From the NCBI GenBank assembly GCA_920105625.2, contig OV050030.1:315939289-316003288 (forward strand): a stretch of DNA of 64,000 nt. The letters are read 5' to 3'. Each line of letters opens with the position of its first letter. Within the stretch, counting starts at the first letter, position 1. This document shows, in pieces, positions 1 through 11,568 of the stretch. This DNA is from Clusia tigrina. Taxonomy: Eukaryota > Arthropoda > Insecta > Diptera > Clusiidae. The notes under the pieces are model-generated. The model was given only the letters and a program-made list of their open reading frames with translations. It was not told the origin of the DNA and ran no database searches. Made by a program: the position numbers and the translations under genes.

Positions 1-2
1 AG

Positions 3-422
3 GGGATACAAGATTCGAGGAGCAATAAGACAGTTTTATATGCAGCAAGAAATCTGAAGGACCTGAAAAAACAGATTGAGTTGTACGAAAAGATCGAAGA
101 TCGAATACCTCCACCGCGAACGTCAGAATACCATCATCGTGAAATCAGTCAGCACAATCAACCAAAAATAAAAGAAGAAGAACAGAAAGCAATAAAAAGA
201 AAATGCTTCAAATGTCAAGGAAACGGGCATATAGCGAGAGAATGTAAAAAGAGTATAACTTGCTACAAGTGCCAGAAAGAAGGACATATATCTAGACAGT
301 GTCCAACACAAATAGAAACGCATGTTGTTAAGAAACATAGGGCGAACGTAGGTGAAACAATGATTAGAACCGATAAAGATAGATCAAAGGCGATCTTCAA
401 GCATATTTGTGCAGCGACTTAA
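3..422 (+). pseudogene. gag: Gag C-terminal fragment with two CCHC zinc knuckles (Gypsy-A)
   Basis: The frame is open from base 3, so the protein starts upstream of the window; no start codon is seen. The C-terminal part of Gag packages element RNA. Two CCHC knuckles are legible, C-F-K-C-x4-H-x4-C and C-Y-K-C-x4-H-x4-C, at about 213-302, in a lysine/arginine-rich context. The frame stops at 420-422. The pol frame is open from 383 and lies -1 relative to gag, so a -1 ribosomal frameshift inside 383-419 is the likely way pol was made. That is inferred from the overlap; no slippery site was identified with confidence. Confidence 0.85.
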
Positions 423-1564
423 GTTTGAAGAGGGAAGACACGTTTGCGAAAATAAATAGAAAGGGATTGAAAGAGGAAATTAGAATGCTGAAAGGTATAG
501 GTGAGGGACAACTTACAATAGGGTGTTTCCAAACCAAATTAGTAGCAGACGGGTTAAGTTTTCAAGTAAACTTTAACATAGTAAAGGAAAGTGAATTTGA
601 TTACCCAGCGTTGTTAGGGAGCGATATTTTGGAGCAGGTAGATATACTGTTTAAAAAGAACGAGGCGACATTTCTAGAAAAAACAAAAGAGAAAGAGATA
701 GAATTTGTGAAAGAGTTCAAGGTACTCTGCGCGAACGAGGTTGAAACGGTATCAATAAGTGAGGATATACCGTTGGTGCACCTACAGTCAGAACAGATAG
801 AGAAAGTTAGTCATATGATAGATACGTACAAACCCGAGAAAACGATAGAATCTCCAGTCACAATGAAAATCTTACTAGAAGATGATACCCCAGTTTATCA
901 GCATCCGCGTAGGACTTCATATACAGCCAAGTGCTTTATTGAAAAACAATTGCAGGATTGGTTGGATGAAGGCATAATAGTTCCAAGTCTTTCAGATTAT
1001 GCCTCACCAGTGGTGTTGGTTAATAAAAAGGACGGGTCTAAGAGATTTTGTTGTTACTACAGGAAACTAAATGAAAGAATTGTTAGAGACCGATTCCCAA
1101 TGACTCTGATAGACGATGTTTTGGAAGGACTTCAAATGGCTAGAGTCTTTACCACATTAGATCTTAGGAACGGATTTTTTCACGTACCAATTGAGCCAGA
1201 GTCAAGGAAATTTACGTCGTTCGTCACTCATAATGGTCAATATGAATTTACCCATGTTCCTTTTGGAATTTCAAATTCACCTGCAGAGACAACATTAAGG
1301 GAGCTGGTACAGAGAGGAATAGTAAAAGTTTACATGGACGACATAGTTATTCTTTCGGCAACTGTAGAAGAGGGTATAGGAAGATGGAAAACCTTCTTGG
1401 AAGCAGCAGAGAAAGCAGGTTTTCGAATTAAATGGAAGAAATGTCAATTTTTGAAAGAATCCATAAAGTTTTTAGGTTTTGTTATCACAAATGGAACTAT
1501 TTCAGTTTCAGATGACAAAATTAAGGCGGTTCAAGATTTTTCTAAACCGCAGACAAAGAAATAA
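383..1564 (+). pseudogene. pol: Pol: degraded protease plus reverse transcriptase (Gypsy-A)
   Basis: Fused protease/RT segment of a gypsy Pol. The C-terminal half of a retropepsin-like domain is recognisable (PALLGSDIL near 604-636), but I cannot find the catalytic D-T/S-G, so the protease is damaged. RT motifs follow in order: SPVVLVNKKDGSKRF (about 1006-1048), FTTLDLRNGFFHVP (1147-1190), PFGISNSPAE (about 1259-1288) and the catalytic box VYMDDIVIL (1329-1355). The stretch between PFGISN and YMDD is shorter than usual, suggesting a small deletion. A TAA at 1562-1564 ends the frame, yet the same frame continues immediately, so this is a nonsense mutation. Confidence 0.88.
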
Positions 1565-2163
1565 TTGGAAAGATTTTTGGGGTTAACATCATACCTTAGG
1601 CGATTTGTGAAAGAATATGCTCTCATCGCTAAACCATTGACAGACTTGTTGAAAAGCGCCAGATCGACGAACAAAACTGAACCGTTTGTTCTTAACGAAG
1701 AACAATGTCTAGCGATTGAGGAATTGAAAAGTAAACTAGTAAATTCACCAATTTTGAAACTGTTCAATCCTAATGCCCAAACGGAAGTCCATACAGATGC
1801 CTCTAAGCACGGGTATGGAGCCGTATTGATGCAGAAGGACAGTGAAGACCAGTTATTTCACCTCGTACAGAACATGAGCAGGAAAACAACGGACACTGAG
1901 GAAAAATACTGTGCATACGGGTTAGAAGTACTAGCAATTATAAACGCGTTGAAAAAATGGCGAGTATATTTGCTAGGAACGAAGTTCAAAATCGTCACAG
2001 ACTGTAACGCATTCACGATGACAATGAGGAAAAGTGAGGTTCCAGTTCGAGTAGCACGTTGGGCGATGTAGTTACAAGATTATGATTATGAAATCGAACA
2101 CAGATCAGGAGCGCAGATGAAACATGTTGATGCTTTAAGTAGAGTACATTGTTTGTTAATCTA
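1565..2163 (+). pseudogene. pol: Pol: RNase H region (Gypsy-A)
   Basis: Continuation of the RT frame after the TAA at 1562. It opens with LERFLGLTSYLRRFV, the usual RT connection region. The RNase H acidic residues then follow: D in TDASKHGYGAVL, E in LEVLAIINALKKWRVYLLG and D in IVTDCNAF. An in-frame TAG at 2069-2071 interrupts the domain; beyond it the same frame still reads YDYEIEHRSG and HVDALSRV, the normal end of gypsy RNase H. RNase H removes the RNA template during reverse transcription. Both stops make the copy non-functional. Confidence 0.85.
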
Positions 2164-2262
2164 AGACTCACTAAAGTTCAGATTAAAATAGGCACAAGCA
2201 ACGGACAATTGGATTAAAGGTATCATTGAGGTGTTAAAAATCAGTACATACGAAGTTTTTAT

Positions 2263-3435
2263 ATGCAGAGAGGCATACTATTAAAAGACCCGAATAAAGA
2301 ACTGTTAGTAGTACCAGAAGTTATGCAGGAGGAAATCATTAGGTTGGCCCACAGACAAGGACATTTTGGTATTACGAAAACTAGAGATCTAGTAGAACGC
2401 AATTATTTTGTACCGGATATTCAGAAGAAAATTGAAAGAGTGGTAAAATGGTGTATATATTGCATAGTGAGTGAGGCTAAACAAGGAAAAAAAGAGGGAC
2501 TGTTGACACCAGTCGACAAAGCTCAAGAACCCCTTGGCACTTATCACATCGATCATTTAGGTCCTATGATAGAAACGAAGAAGAAATATAATCATATTTT
2601 TGTGGTAGTAGACGCATTTTCGAAATTTGTATGGCTTTATCCTACGAAGTCAACGGGCACGGACGAAGTCATTGAACGATTACAGAAACAAGCAGTGATT
2701 TTTGGTAGCCCGAGACGTATAGTCAGTGATAGAGGAACGGCCTTTACTTCCAATAAGTTTAAACACTATTGTGAGAGGCAGTGATAGAGGAACGGCCTTT
2801 ACTTCCAATAAGTTTAAACACTATTGTGACTAAGAAGGGATACAACTTTACACATAGCGACAGGTGTACCTAGAGGGAAAGGTCAGGTCGAACGCATGCA
2901 CAAAGTGATCATTCCAATGTTAACCAAATTGTGCCACAACGATCCCAGGGTTTGGTATAGTCATGTGGACAAGGCTCAGCAGGTTATAAACCGCACAGCT
3001 CCAAGAAGCACAAAAATTCCTCCATTCAAAATTTTGACAGGGGTAGAAATGAGAGTACACATTAGCCAGGACATACAACAACATTTAAACGAATTAACAT
3101 TAGAATTGTTCAACATGGAAAGACAGACATTGAGAAATGAGGCGCAAGAAAATATAAACAAAATTCAACAGGAGAATCGTCAGTCATACAATAAGAACCG
3201 CAAGAAAGAACCTGAGTATGAAATAGGAGACCTGGTGGCAATCAAAAGAACCCAATTCGGAACAGGTCTGAAATTGAAAATCAAATGCTTCGGCCCATAT
3301 AAAATTATAACTGAAAAGAAACATGGCAGGTTCGAAGTTGAAAAAGCAGGCGAACAAGAAGGACCACAACGAACAACGACAGTGGCAGAATTCATGAAAA
3401 AGTGGAATAGTTCATTCGGGGCGAATGAAGAGTAG
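2263..3435 (+). pseudogene. pol: Pol: integrase (Gypsy-A), disrupted by an internal duplication
   Basis: Integrase of a gypsy element, which inserts the cDNA into chromosomes. The N-terminal zinc-binding part has histidines in AHRQGHFG and the pair C-I-Y-C near 2452. Catalytic residues are D in HIDHLGP (about 2548), D in VSDRGTAF (about 2727) and E in GQVERMHK (about 2891). A 51-bp segment around the second aspartate is duplicated in tandem (offset 55 bp), shifting the frame, and another frameshift and stop lie near 2830-2850. The C-terminal domain (2896-3435) is open and basic and ends at TAG 3433-3435, just before the presumed polypurine tract. Confidence 0.87.
2724..2829 (+). repeat. 51-bp tandem duplication inside integrase
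   Basis: Bases 2724-2774 are repeated exactly at 2779-2829, separated by the 4-bp spacer GAGG. The duplicated unit covers the second catalytic aspartate motif and the following alpha-helical region. The 55-bp offset is not a multiple of three and breaks the frame. Exact identity of the copies implies a recent event, or a sequencing or assembly artefact. Confidence 0.95.
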
Positions 3436-3445
3436 AATGGCCGAA

Positions 3446-3742
3446 TGTGGGATTGAGGGATTATACGAGTAAAGGTAGACAGGGCAACACTGGCAGGGGA
3501 TACGTAAGGGACGGCAAGATGTCAACACTGAATACAGAAAATAGAAGAACAAGCAATCTCGTGTGTGACTTTGAAGAGGACGGACGTACCGACGCTCACT
3601 AAAGCGGTCGACAAACGATCATGTTATCTTAAACTTTATTATACTATTAAATCAAAGTTTTTGTTTTATTCGTCACGAGAGGCAATCGAGCCGAGACGTC
3701 GCACTCTGCCTGAATCGCCATTGGGGTGATATCAATTCCACA
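3446..3742 (+). repeat. Probable 3' LTR of Gypsy-A
   Basis: The segment begins TGTGGGATTG 10 bp after the pol stop, just downstream of a purine-rich stretch (GAATGAAGAGTAGAATGG) that could be the polypurine tract. It ends in CCACA before the (AT)n array, giving TG...CA ends and about 297 bp. An ATTAAA polyadenylation-like hexamer lies at 3646-3651. The 5' LTR is outside the window, so the boundaries are inferred from position and terminal dinucleotides only. Confidence 0.5.
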
Positions 3743-4090
<348 letters not shown>

Positions 4091-4737
4091 TAGCGATCCA
4101 GTGATTTTTTAGTCTCGCCGTTTCAAGTGATTGCTATTTTTCAATCACCGTGATTTTAAACAGCGACTGCGATCGCTGTTTCCATTGTGCTCATACATAT
4201 ACATATGTATGTTGCAGTCAAGCAAACTGTTATCAAATATGCAAAATAACAGCGAAAAGCGCGATATTACATACAGCTTTAATCCACCAGTTATTGAAAA
4301 TCGCTACTTTTAATAAAAGCGTGAAATAACAGCGAGTTATTATTTCACTACTTTGGTAACGAATAAATATATCAATCACTGTTTTTATCATATTAGTTAG
4401 GTAAATTTATGTATATATGTAGTTATTGCTGTTAAATTATCCCATTTCTGGCGAGACTGACACAAAGTTTGAATATTCACACGTATCGCTTTTACATTTT
4501 ACCATTTGAGAGAATTATTCGAAATATATTTGCCATTTATTAAGAACTTTTAATATTGGTTCTGTTCTTTAGTGTCTTACAATTATATTATTCCCAATTT
4601 TAATTAAAAATACGGATTTGTTATAAATTAAAACCTTAGTTTCATTTAAAATAAATGCAAATAAATTAAAAGTAAAATAAACTTCTCATAACTATTTCAC
4701 AATTAAAATGTCAGAAATGAAAAGAAAAACGAAATAA

Positions 4738-5455
4738 ATATGGCAATTTTTCGAGCCAATTGGTGCTATATATGCAAAATGTAATATTTGTAAGTCCAAA
4801 ATGTCGTATAAGACGACAATATCAAACTTAAAAAATCACATGGAGAATTGGTGACATTAGTGACATTACCTACAAACATCATAAAATCGAATTTAAATGT
4901 AAGTTGCTATCCATATTTTTATATATCTAAATTTTGCTACAAAATTTGTTTCTCTCTGTATTTAAAACACCAGAATGAACAACCTGTTATAAATCAAGAT
5001 ATAAATATTTGTGCATCCAAAACAGGAAAAGATTTAGTTGAAAACAGTGTATCATCTTCAGTCAGGAATATAGTAGAACTAATGTCGGATGCTACAGAAT
5101 GCTCACCATTTCATAAAACTTTGGTAAATTCAAATCGATCGTATTTTATTGTACAGCAATGTAAATTAACGATGTTTGCAAACAAAAAATTTCAACGAAA
5201 TCGAAACAAGAAATAGATTAAAAACTTTTGTTTCTTTTTATTATGGACTTTCAATCGTTTAGTATACTTGAGGATATTGGATTTAAACAGTTTCTTTCCG
5301 CTTTAAATCCAGCTTATCAATTACCAAGTAGACACTATATCGAACACAACAATTCCCGCTCTTTATGTGGAATGTCTTGTAAAAATAAAGGTCTTGTGTC
5401 ACAAGGTTTGAAATTCTGTTTGACAACTGATTGCTGGACATGGCCATAACAGCAC
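4738..5455 (+). pseudogene. hAT transposase, N-terminal part with BED zinc finger
   Basis: Upstream half of the hAT transposase gene, which cuts and rejoins the element. At 4738-4853 a frame reads WQFFEPIGAIYAKCNICKSK and ends near LKNHMEN: the C-x2-C and histidine layout of a BED finger that binds DNA. A likely intron follows (4899-4973). Downstream, DFQSFSILEDIGFKQFLSAL and NPAYQLPSRHYI (5243-5340) match the conserved region before the catalytic core, and CLTTDCWT (about 5418-5441) carries the first catalytic aspartate block. Several frameshifts are present. The coding region is then split by the piggyBac insertion at TTAA 5461-5464. Confidence 0.8.
4899..4973 (+). other. Probable intron in hAT transposase
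   Basis: A GTAAGT donor at 4899 and an AACACCAG acceptor ending at 4973 bound a 75-bp A+T-rich stretch. It lies between the BED-finger segment and the rest of the transposase. The donor is a perfect consensus match. No transcript evidence is available here, so the call rests on splice signals and position. Confidence 0.5.
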
Positions 5456-5720
5456 ATTTTTTAACCCTCCGACGGTTGAGTCATCCGTTGCCCTTATACG
5501 AAGTAAAAGGGCATAGAAATACAAATAAATAGGTCCCTGTGGACCTATTTCTATTTGTATGTAATTTTATATGAAAACGCATTTTTTGAAAAATTTTTTT
5601 TGTTTTGATTTATTATTATTTACTAATTATACATGTATAATGAATGTTAGAAAAAAAATTTTTTTTTATATATAACATTATTAATTTTTTATGAGTTTTA
5701 TATGAAAAAAGCCTAAAAAA

Positions 5721-6909
5721 CTATTGTTGTGTAGATTGTCCCTCGTCCAACATATTTTCTGTGCAGGTGTAGCATCGATGCATAAGTGTTGAATGCTCTG
5801 CACAAACTGGATTGTTACAGGAATGGCAATAGGGCCTTGTTTTCCGCTGCCGTCCGTACTCAGAACGGCATAGGCGACATGACGGTCTGTTCGTTCTAGA
5901 CGCAAATGACGGTGCAGCTCTTTCTGCCGGTCTTGATAATATCTAAAAAGAACAAAATTATGTAGTCATTCTGCTTTTGAACATTAGAATTGTTTTTTCT
6001 TACCTTTACATCAAATGCTTCCATTGCGTTCCGTATCCTTGGATATGCGGTTATGCGGTGGTTCAGCGCTCGTTGCTCTATGTTTGGTAGTGCCAATTGT
6101 TTTGTCAGCATCAGTAGGAATGACCGTCGTCTCTCACTTCTTTTTATTGGCTTCATCTCGTTGTATGAAATAAATGCAGCTAATGCGGCAATGTCCACCA
6201 TATTATAAAACATGGCCAATGGCCAGCGGTTTGTTGAGCGCTTGCATGTATATGTACCAAGCATCTGGTCCATTGTATCAACGCCCGATTTGTTGGCGTT
6301 GTAATCCAAAATAGCAAACGGCTTCTTCTTTTCAGATTTGTTCTTCTTGGGCACATATGAACATAGTGCTATATCGCCTTCGTTGAAGCCGAACAATGTG
6401 CTGTTGACAGGACGCGTATGATTTTTTTGGAATTCCTGAGGCACACATGTCTTATTCGAGCGCACTGTTCCGACATATGCGGTTTTCTTCCTGATCAAAG
6501 TACGCGCCAAGTCCAAAGTTGTGAAAAAATTGTCGGCATAAATTGTGCGGCCTGTATTCAAATATCTCTCCGAAAGTGGAAGTACAACATTCTGCCCTTG
6601 ATTCACCTCTCGTGCCTGGTCAGGCAATTTCCCAGAGTAAATCATTCCTTTGACAGGATAAAATGATTTTGAGTCGCACAACCACCATATCTTTATACCG
6701 TACTTGGCAGGCTTCGATGGAATGTATTGTGTGAAGCGGGTGCGGCCTCTATATGGGAATAACTGCTTATCAACGGTCACTGCATCATGCGGACTGTAAG
6801 CTGCTGCCAAGTTAGCCTGCAACATTTGCCAAATATCATCAATAGCAGCAGTTTTGCTGTTGATTAGTCCCAGCGGACCACACGTTCCCGTACTAAACAC
6901 ATTTAAATC
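5721..6909 (-). pseudogene. piggyBac transposase (5'-truncated, two exons)
   Basis: DDE transposase of the piggyBac family (DDE_Tnp_1_7 type), which cuts and pastes at TTAA. The open frame from about 6909 to 6004 contains VTVDKQLFPYRGR (first Asp), IYADNFFTTLDLA (second Asp) and NKSGVDTMDQMLGTY (Asp near the end of the core), then ALAAFISYN. Removing a 61-bp intron (5943-6003) continues the frame for 74 codons into a Cys/His-rich tail with repeated C-x2-C pairs, the DNA-binding tail of this family, ending at TAG 5721-5723. About 180-200 N-terminal residues are missing, and the ORF start is GTG, so no real initiator is seen. The remaining core has no stop. Confidence 0.88.
5943..6003 (-). other. 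Intron in piggyBac transposase
   Basis: On the minus strand GTAAGA begins right after ...GATGTAAAG, and a pyrimidine-rich TTTTGTTCTTTTTAG ends the intron. It is 61 bp, a typical short dipteran intron. Unspliced, the frame terminates at 5896 without the tail; spliced, it enters the Cys-rich tail. The agreement of splice signals with domain continuity makes this convincing, although it is untested by RNA. Confidence 0.8.
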
Positions 6910-7077
6910 TCAATAGAAACTAAACTATTGGTCGGATCGCTTTGAAATTTTTTAAACGATTCTAGATAAAATTTCCTTGGAATACATGTGGGGTATACTT
7001 CCCATGGACCATCAAGGAGTAATTTCAGTTTGAAAATGAAAAAGGGATCCCAGGGATCTTCTCACCCGCCGGGTTAA

Positions 7078-8259
7078 AAGACGATTTTTCATTATGCTCT
7101 ATTTTACTAGAATGCTGCTGAACGGACTTGTCCCATACTCCGATAATTTATCTTCACAATTATTGACGGTTGTAGAAAAATGGAAAATTCAAAATAAAAT
7201 TTTAGTACCGGTGTCGGACAATGCCGCAAACATTACATGCTATTAAAACCAAATTAAATTGGGAATACTTCGGATGTTTGGCTCATACTCTTAATCTTAT
7301 TGTGAAAGATGGTTTGAAAAATTCTCAAATTGCAAACATTATCGGTAAAATTAAGCTAATTATATCGTATTTTCGTTAAAGCTGGAAATCTTCCAAAATG
7401 TTGAGAAATTATCAAAGCAATGCTGGCAAAAATCCATTGAAATTAATACAAGATGTGGAAATTAGATGGAATTCAACTTTATTTATGGTCCAACGATTTG
7501 TGGAACTACAGGATGCTGATAGGAGTACCATTGCAGTAATCGAAAAAGAATTAACGATAATTTCACATAACGAATGGGAAATACTCAAAAAATTATTAAT
7601 TATATTAAAACCGTTTGCAGATGCTACTAATAATATAAGTGGCGAAACATATTGTACTGCATCTTTAATTATCCCTATATACAATGGCTAAATTAATGTT
7701 TATAAATCCATTTAAAAAGACTATTATCCCAAGCCCATAATGCATTATCTTGCACAATTCATGAAGGGATTGGAGGATCGACAGGGTAATATTAATAAAT
7801 GCAATACTATGAAAAATTTTGCATTTTGTGACCCAGGTTTAGTGGAAACCGCAAAAAAAAAATTATATCTGCGAAAGTTGCCGATAAATGCAGTTGCCAA
7901 TTAGCCGAAAATATAGTAACTTAAGGAAATATACCCGAAACTGATGCCACGAAAGAACTATCCATATGGAGTTCATTCGATGCGTTTATTTCTAAACATA
8001 AACCAAAAGAAACTATCTTGGCGCATGCTAAGAGAGATAGAGATATTTCGAAGATGACTTAATTTCGCGAAATTCCGATCCTTTACTATGGCTTTCGATA
8101 GTAGCGCAAGAAAATCTTTGCGTATTGGTATCTTCCGTACCATGCGAAAGACTTTTTTCGAAAGCTGGACAGATATTAAGCGAGCGGCGAACTCGATTGA
8201 AGGATGAAAATATAAAAAAGTTACTCTTTTTGAATTGTAACTATAAATACTGTACATAA
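7078..8259 (+). pseudogene. hAT transposase, C-terminal part with dimerisation domain
   Basis: Continuation of the hAT transposase beyond the nested piggyBac. Different frames give SDNAANIT and FGCLAHTLNLIVKDGL (about 7210-7310, the second catalytic Asp block), then an open stretch 7398-7691 with VEIRWNSTLFMVQRFVEL. At 8075-8240 the hAT dimerisation domain is clear: NSDPLLWLSIVAQENLCVL, SVPCERLFSKAGQILSERR and ENIKKLLFLNCN, ending at TAA about 8257-8259. Multiple indels and stops (for example 7240 and 7378) show the copy is dead. The minus-strand frames here are shadows. Confidence 0.82.
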
Positions 8260-8939
8260 ACTCTATTTATATTTATTAATTTTTTTATTTTTTATTAACA
8301 TTAATTAGATTATTAATAATAAAATGTAATGCTGAATATCATAATTTAATTATTAGACGATAAGATATTAAAACGACTACTTCTAAGTTATTGAATGAGA
8401 TATGTCAGTAGCAATATACCAATTGTTCAATTGATTAGTTTTAATTTACATTTTAAGAAGAGTGTGTTCAATTTCTTCAATGTCAGTATATGAAATTTAC
8501 TTATTCAATCAAATAAATTTTATAATAACATAACCTAAAATATCCACTACAATGTATAACATCATTGAGGAATTCTATTATTGTTAGCTACCCTGTATAA
8601 TTAATTTCAAAACTTTACAAATTTTTTTTTTAAATTCAAATGAAAAATTTCCCTTTGCATAAAATTCATATATTAAAAGTAACAGTAATCAAGAAACAAA
8701 CAGTGATCTACTGTTGTTGTTGTTGAAGTCAATTGCCGCTATTATTTCATGCTTTTACTAAAAGTAACGATTTTCAATCACTGTGAAAAAAGAACGGACT
8801 GTTAAAAATCACTCTTTTGATCGTATCGCTGTTACATTGTATATTCGATAACAGCTGATAACAGCGATTTTTAAATAATAATAATTTTTAAATAACAGTG
8901 AAGAAATCACCGGCAGTGAAATTTTGCTCATTTCTAATA

Positions 8940-9361
<422 letters not shown>

Positions 9362-9452
9362 TAGAGATGAGCTAAATTTAAGTGCCGGTGATTGGTTGTT
9401 TGGTTTCAGTGGCTGATCCAAGTCGGTCCTCACATGGATCACAATTATCGCC

Positions 9453-9749
9453 TTAGCGACGTTTTGATACCACAACTTCTCCTAACGCCGGAGAAAACGA
9501 TGGATTGTTCACTAAATCCACTTTGTGGAGTTTAGGTATCTTAAAAGATCCCGAGAGATCGGATAAACTCGCTAGGAAATAGTTTCCTAGTGTTCTATTT
9601 CTTGCGGCCGCCAGAGCCGGGCATTCGCAAAGAAAATGGATTAAGGTTTCCTTCTCTTCTGAATTTCCACAACTTCTACAATGGGTATTGTACGGTCTCT
9701 GCAATTTCTCTGCATGAGTACCCACGAGCCAGTGACCCGTAAAGGCCAC
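9453..9749 (-). pseudogene. LINE ORF2 C-terminal Cys/His knuckle region
   Basis: An open frame carrying GTHAEKLQRPYNTHCRSCGN and HFLCECPAL: a C-x2-C ... H-x3-C arrangement typical of LINE ORF2 C-termini. It is in a different frame from the RNase H piece upstream, so at least one frameshift separates them. It ends shortly before the element's 3' end. Confidence 0.72.
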
Positions 9750-9932
9750 CGTGAGCGGCTGGTGTCCATGCTGTCCCTGTTTATAAGATCCCTAGATCTC
9801 GCTGTGTTAAAGACCGGCCAGGTCGCCCGGGATGTATAACATGTTGTAGGTGTCCTCCATCTATTGCCCGCTAAGGTAAGACAGTGCATGTATATGGCCC
9901 TCTTAATCGCACCCATGGAGATCGAGAGAGGC

Positions 9933-10235
9933 TCATCTGCGCGCCAATTCATCAGCCTTCTCATTTTCATCTATATTCGTATGTCCGGGGACCCAGATGA
10001 TTGTGATGTCAGCATGGTGACCTAGCGCCCTAAGTTCCTCCCTGCACTGTCTGACCAGTCTGGAGTTGATGGTGTTTGATTGTAAGGCTTTTATGGCAGC
10101 CTGGCTGTCCACAAAAATAGCAACCGTGCTCCTCTGCCCTTCTCTAATGTAGTGGGTGATCTGTCGACATGCCTCTCTGATCGCGAGTACTTCCGCCTGA
10201 AAAACTGTAGCTGTATCGGGTTGGCGTGTACAGTA
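9933..10235 (-). pseudogene. LINE ORF2 RNase H domain
   Basis: A single open stretch of about 100 codons with the acidic RNase H residues: E in QAEVLAIREA, D in FVDSQAAIKAL and the late D in NEKADELA. It ends at TGA (9933-9935). The upstream reverse transcriptase is missing because of 5' truncation at the AT array. It degraded the RNA strand of the hybrid in the parent element. Confidence 0.78.
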
Positions 10236-10240
10236 GTTAA

Positions 10241-10812
<572 letters not shown>

Positions 10813-11568
10813 CAGGGGTCAGGGGGGACCCAGTCATGGGGTCAAGGGGGTCAGGGGGAACCAGTCAGGGGGGTCAGGGGGGAACCAGTCAGGCAAAGCA
10901 TCTAATTGCCCCTCACTGGGAGGGGCTAGAGCGATCCTGGCATGGGACACCCACAAGAAGACTCACTGCCTCCAAGTGGCGGCCCCGGGCAATGGCATAC
11001 CAGCACACGCTGATGACCAGCTGAAGTGAGCAACGCACCCAGAGATAGCGATGACTCCCTCATGGGGCGGCTGTCTGGGCAACGGGGGACAACGAGGGAT
11101 CAACGATGGAACAGCGAGAGACCATCGTGGGACCACAAAGGGACATCGTGGCATCTGTTGTACCTCAAATCAAGGTCGAGACCGGTAAGGCCTTGATTAT
11201 GGCATACCGGAAACATAGAAAATAAGCTGATGCTTGTGGGCTGACGATTGCGGTATGCTGCCAGCTCAGTAAGTAAGAGTGAAATCTTACAGAAATGGCT
11301 GGTAGCTTAATGCCGCAATCGCCCTCGTCCCGTTAAAACCATGGCAGGTCTCAGGAAACGCTCGATGCTCGTCACCATTAAATTGGCAGTGCAGGCTCGG
11401 ATGTAACATTCCCGACTAGCGCTGGTCTGGGTCTGAACATAAGCGCCCATAAGGACTTGTGTCAACCCTCGCATGGCCCCCCTGCTGCGGCAAAGATAAC
11501 CATGGGACCATTAAGGCGACTGCACTACCAGCAAAGATAACGGTCCTGAGCGGGCACCCAAACAATAA
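10813..11568 (+). other. LINE-A1 5' UTR with short GGGTCAGG tandem repeats
   Basis: The G-rich start (10813-10895) repeats GGGGTCAGGGGG...CCAGTCA two to three times. The rest is non-coding up to the first ORF1 methionine at 11569. The segment around 10950-11220 is homologous to the minus-strand stretch 62850-63220 of LINE-A2; both contain AAGAAGACTCACTGC and GAGACCGGTAAGGC. That marks it as element 5' UTR and not host DNA. Confidence 0.7.

Larger units (their letters stand above)
1..3742 (+). mobile_element. Gypsy-A: Ty3/gypsy LTR retrotransposon, 5' end outside window
   Basis: Plus-strand LTR retrotransposon whose 5' LTR and most of gag lie before the window. The visible order is Gag zinc knuckles, degraded protease, reverse transcriptase, RNase H, integrase and a probable 3' LTR. 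Placing RT before integrase is the Ty3/gypsy arrangement. The coding part is broken by in-frame stops at 1562-1564 and 2069-2071, a 51-bp tandem duplication in integrase, and a frameshift near 2830. It abuts a long (AT)n array. I cannot name the family. Class confidence is high; the exact outer boundary is less certain. Confidence 0.9.
5465..7073 (-). mobile_element. piggyBac-family DNA transposon nested in the hAT
   Basis: The element is flanked by TTAA on both sides (5461-5464 and 7074-7077), the obligatory piggyBac target duplication. Its left end is CCCTCCGACGGTTGAG; its right end on the minus strand is CCCGGCGGGTGAG, an imperfect terminal inverted repeat starting CCC. The minus strand encodes a piggyBac transposase with DDE core and Cys-rich tail. 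At 1,609 bp the copy is shorter than an autonomous element (typically about 2.4 kb) and has lost the N-terminal coding region. It was inserted into the hAT transposase gene, so it is younger than the hAT insertion. Confidence 0.92.
4091..8936 (+). mobile_element. hAT DNA transposon interrupted by a nested piggyBac
   Basis: Class II element with hAT hallmarks. The left end is TAGCGATCC and the right end, read on the minus strand, is TAGAAATGAGCAAAATTTC; both fit the loose hAT terminal consensus. The flanks are ATATACAT (4083-4090) and ATATTCAT (8937-8944), a 7-of-8 match to an 8-bp target duplication, the size hAT makes. Subterminal regions carry repeated ATAACAGCG and TCAATCAC.GTGA motifs at both ends. 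The broken transposase has a BED finger and a C-terminal dimerisation domain. Without the 1,609-bp piggyBac and one TTAA the element would be about 3.2 kb, normal for hAT. It sits inside an (AT)n array. Confidence 0.85.

Noticed and set aside
5990..6208. Plus-strand frames in the piggyBac region (5990-6208, 6418-6666)
   Set aside because: Antisense to the transposase; no domain.
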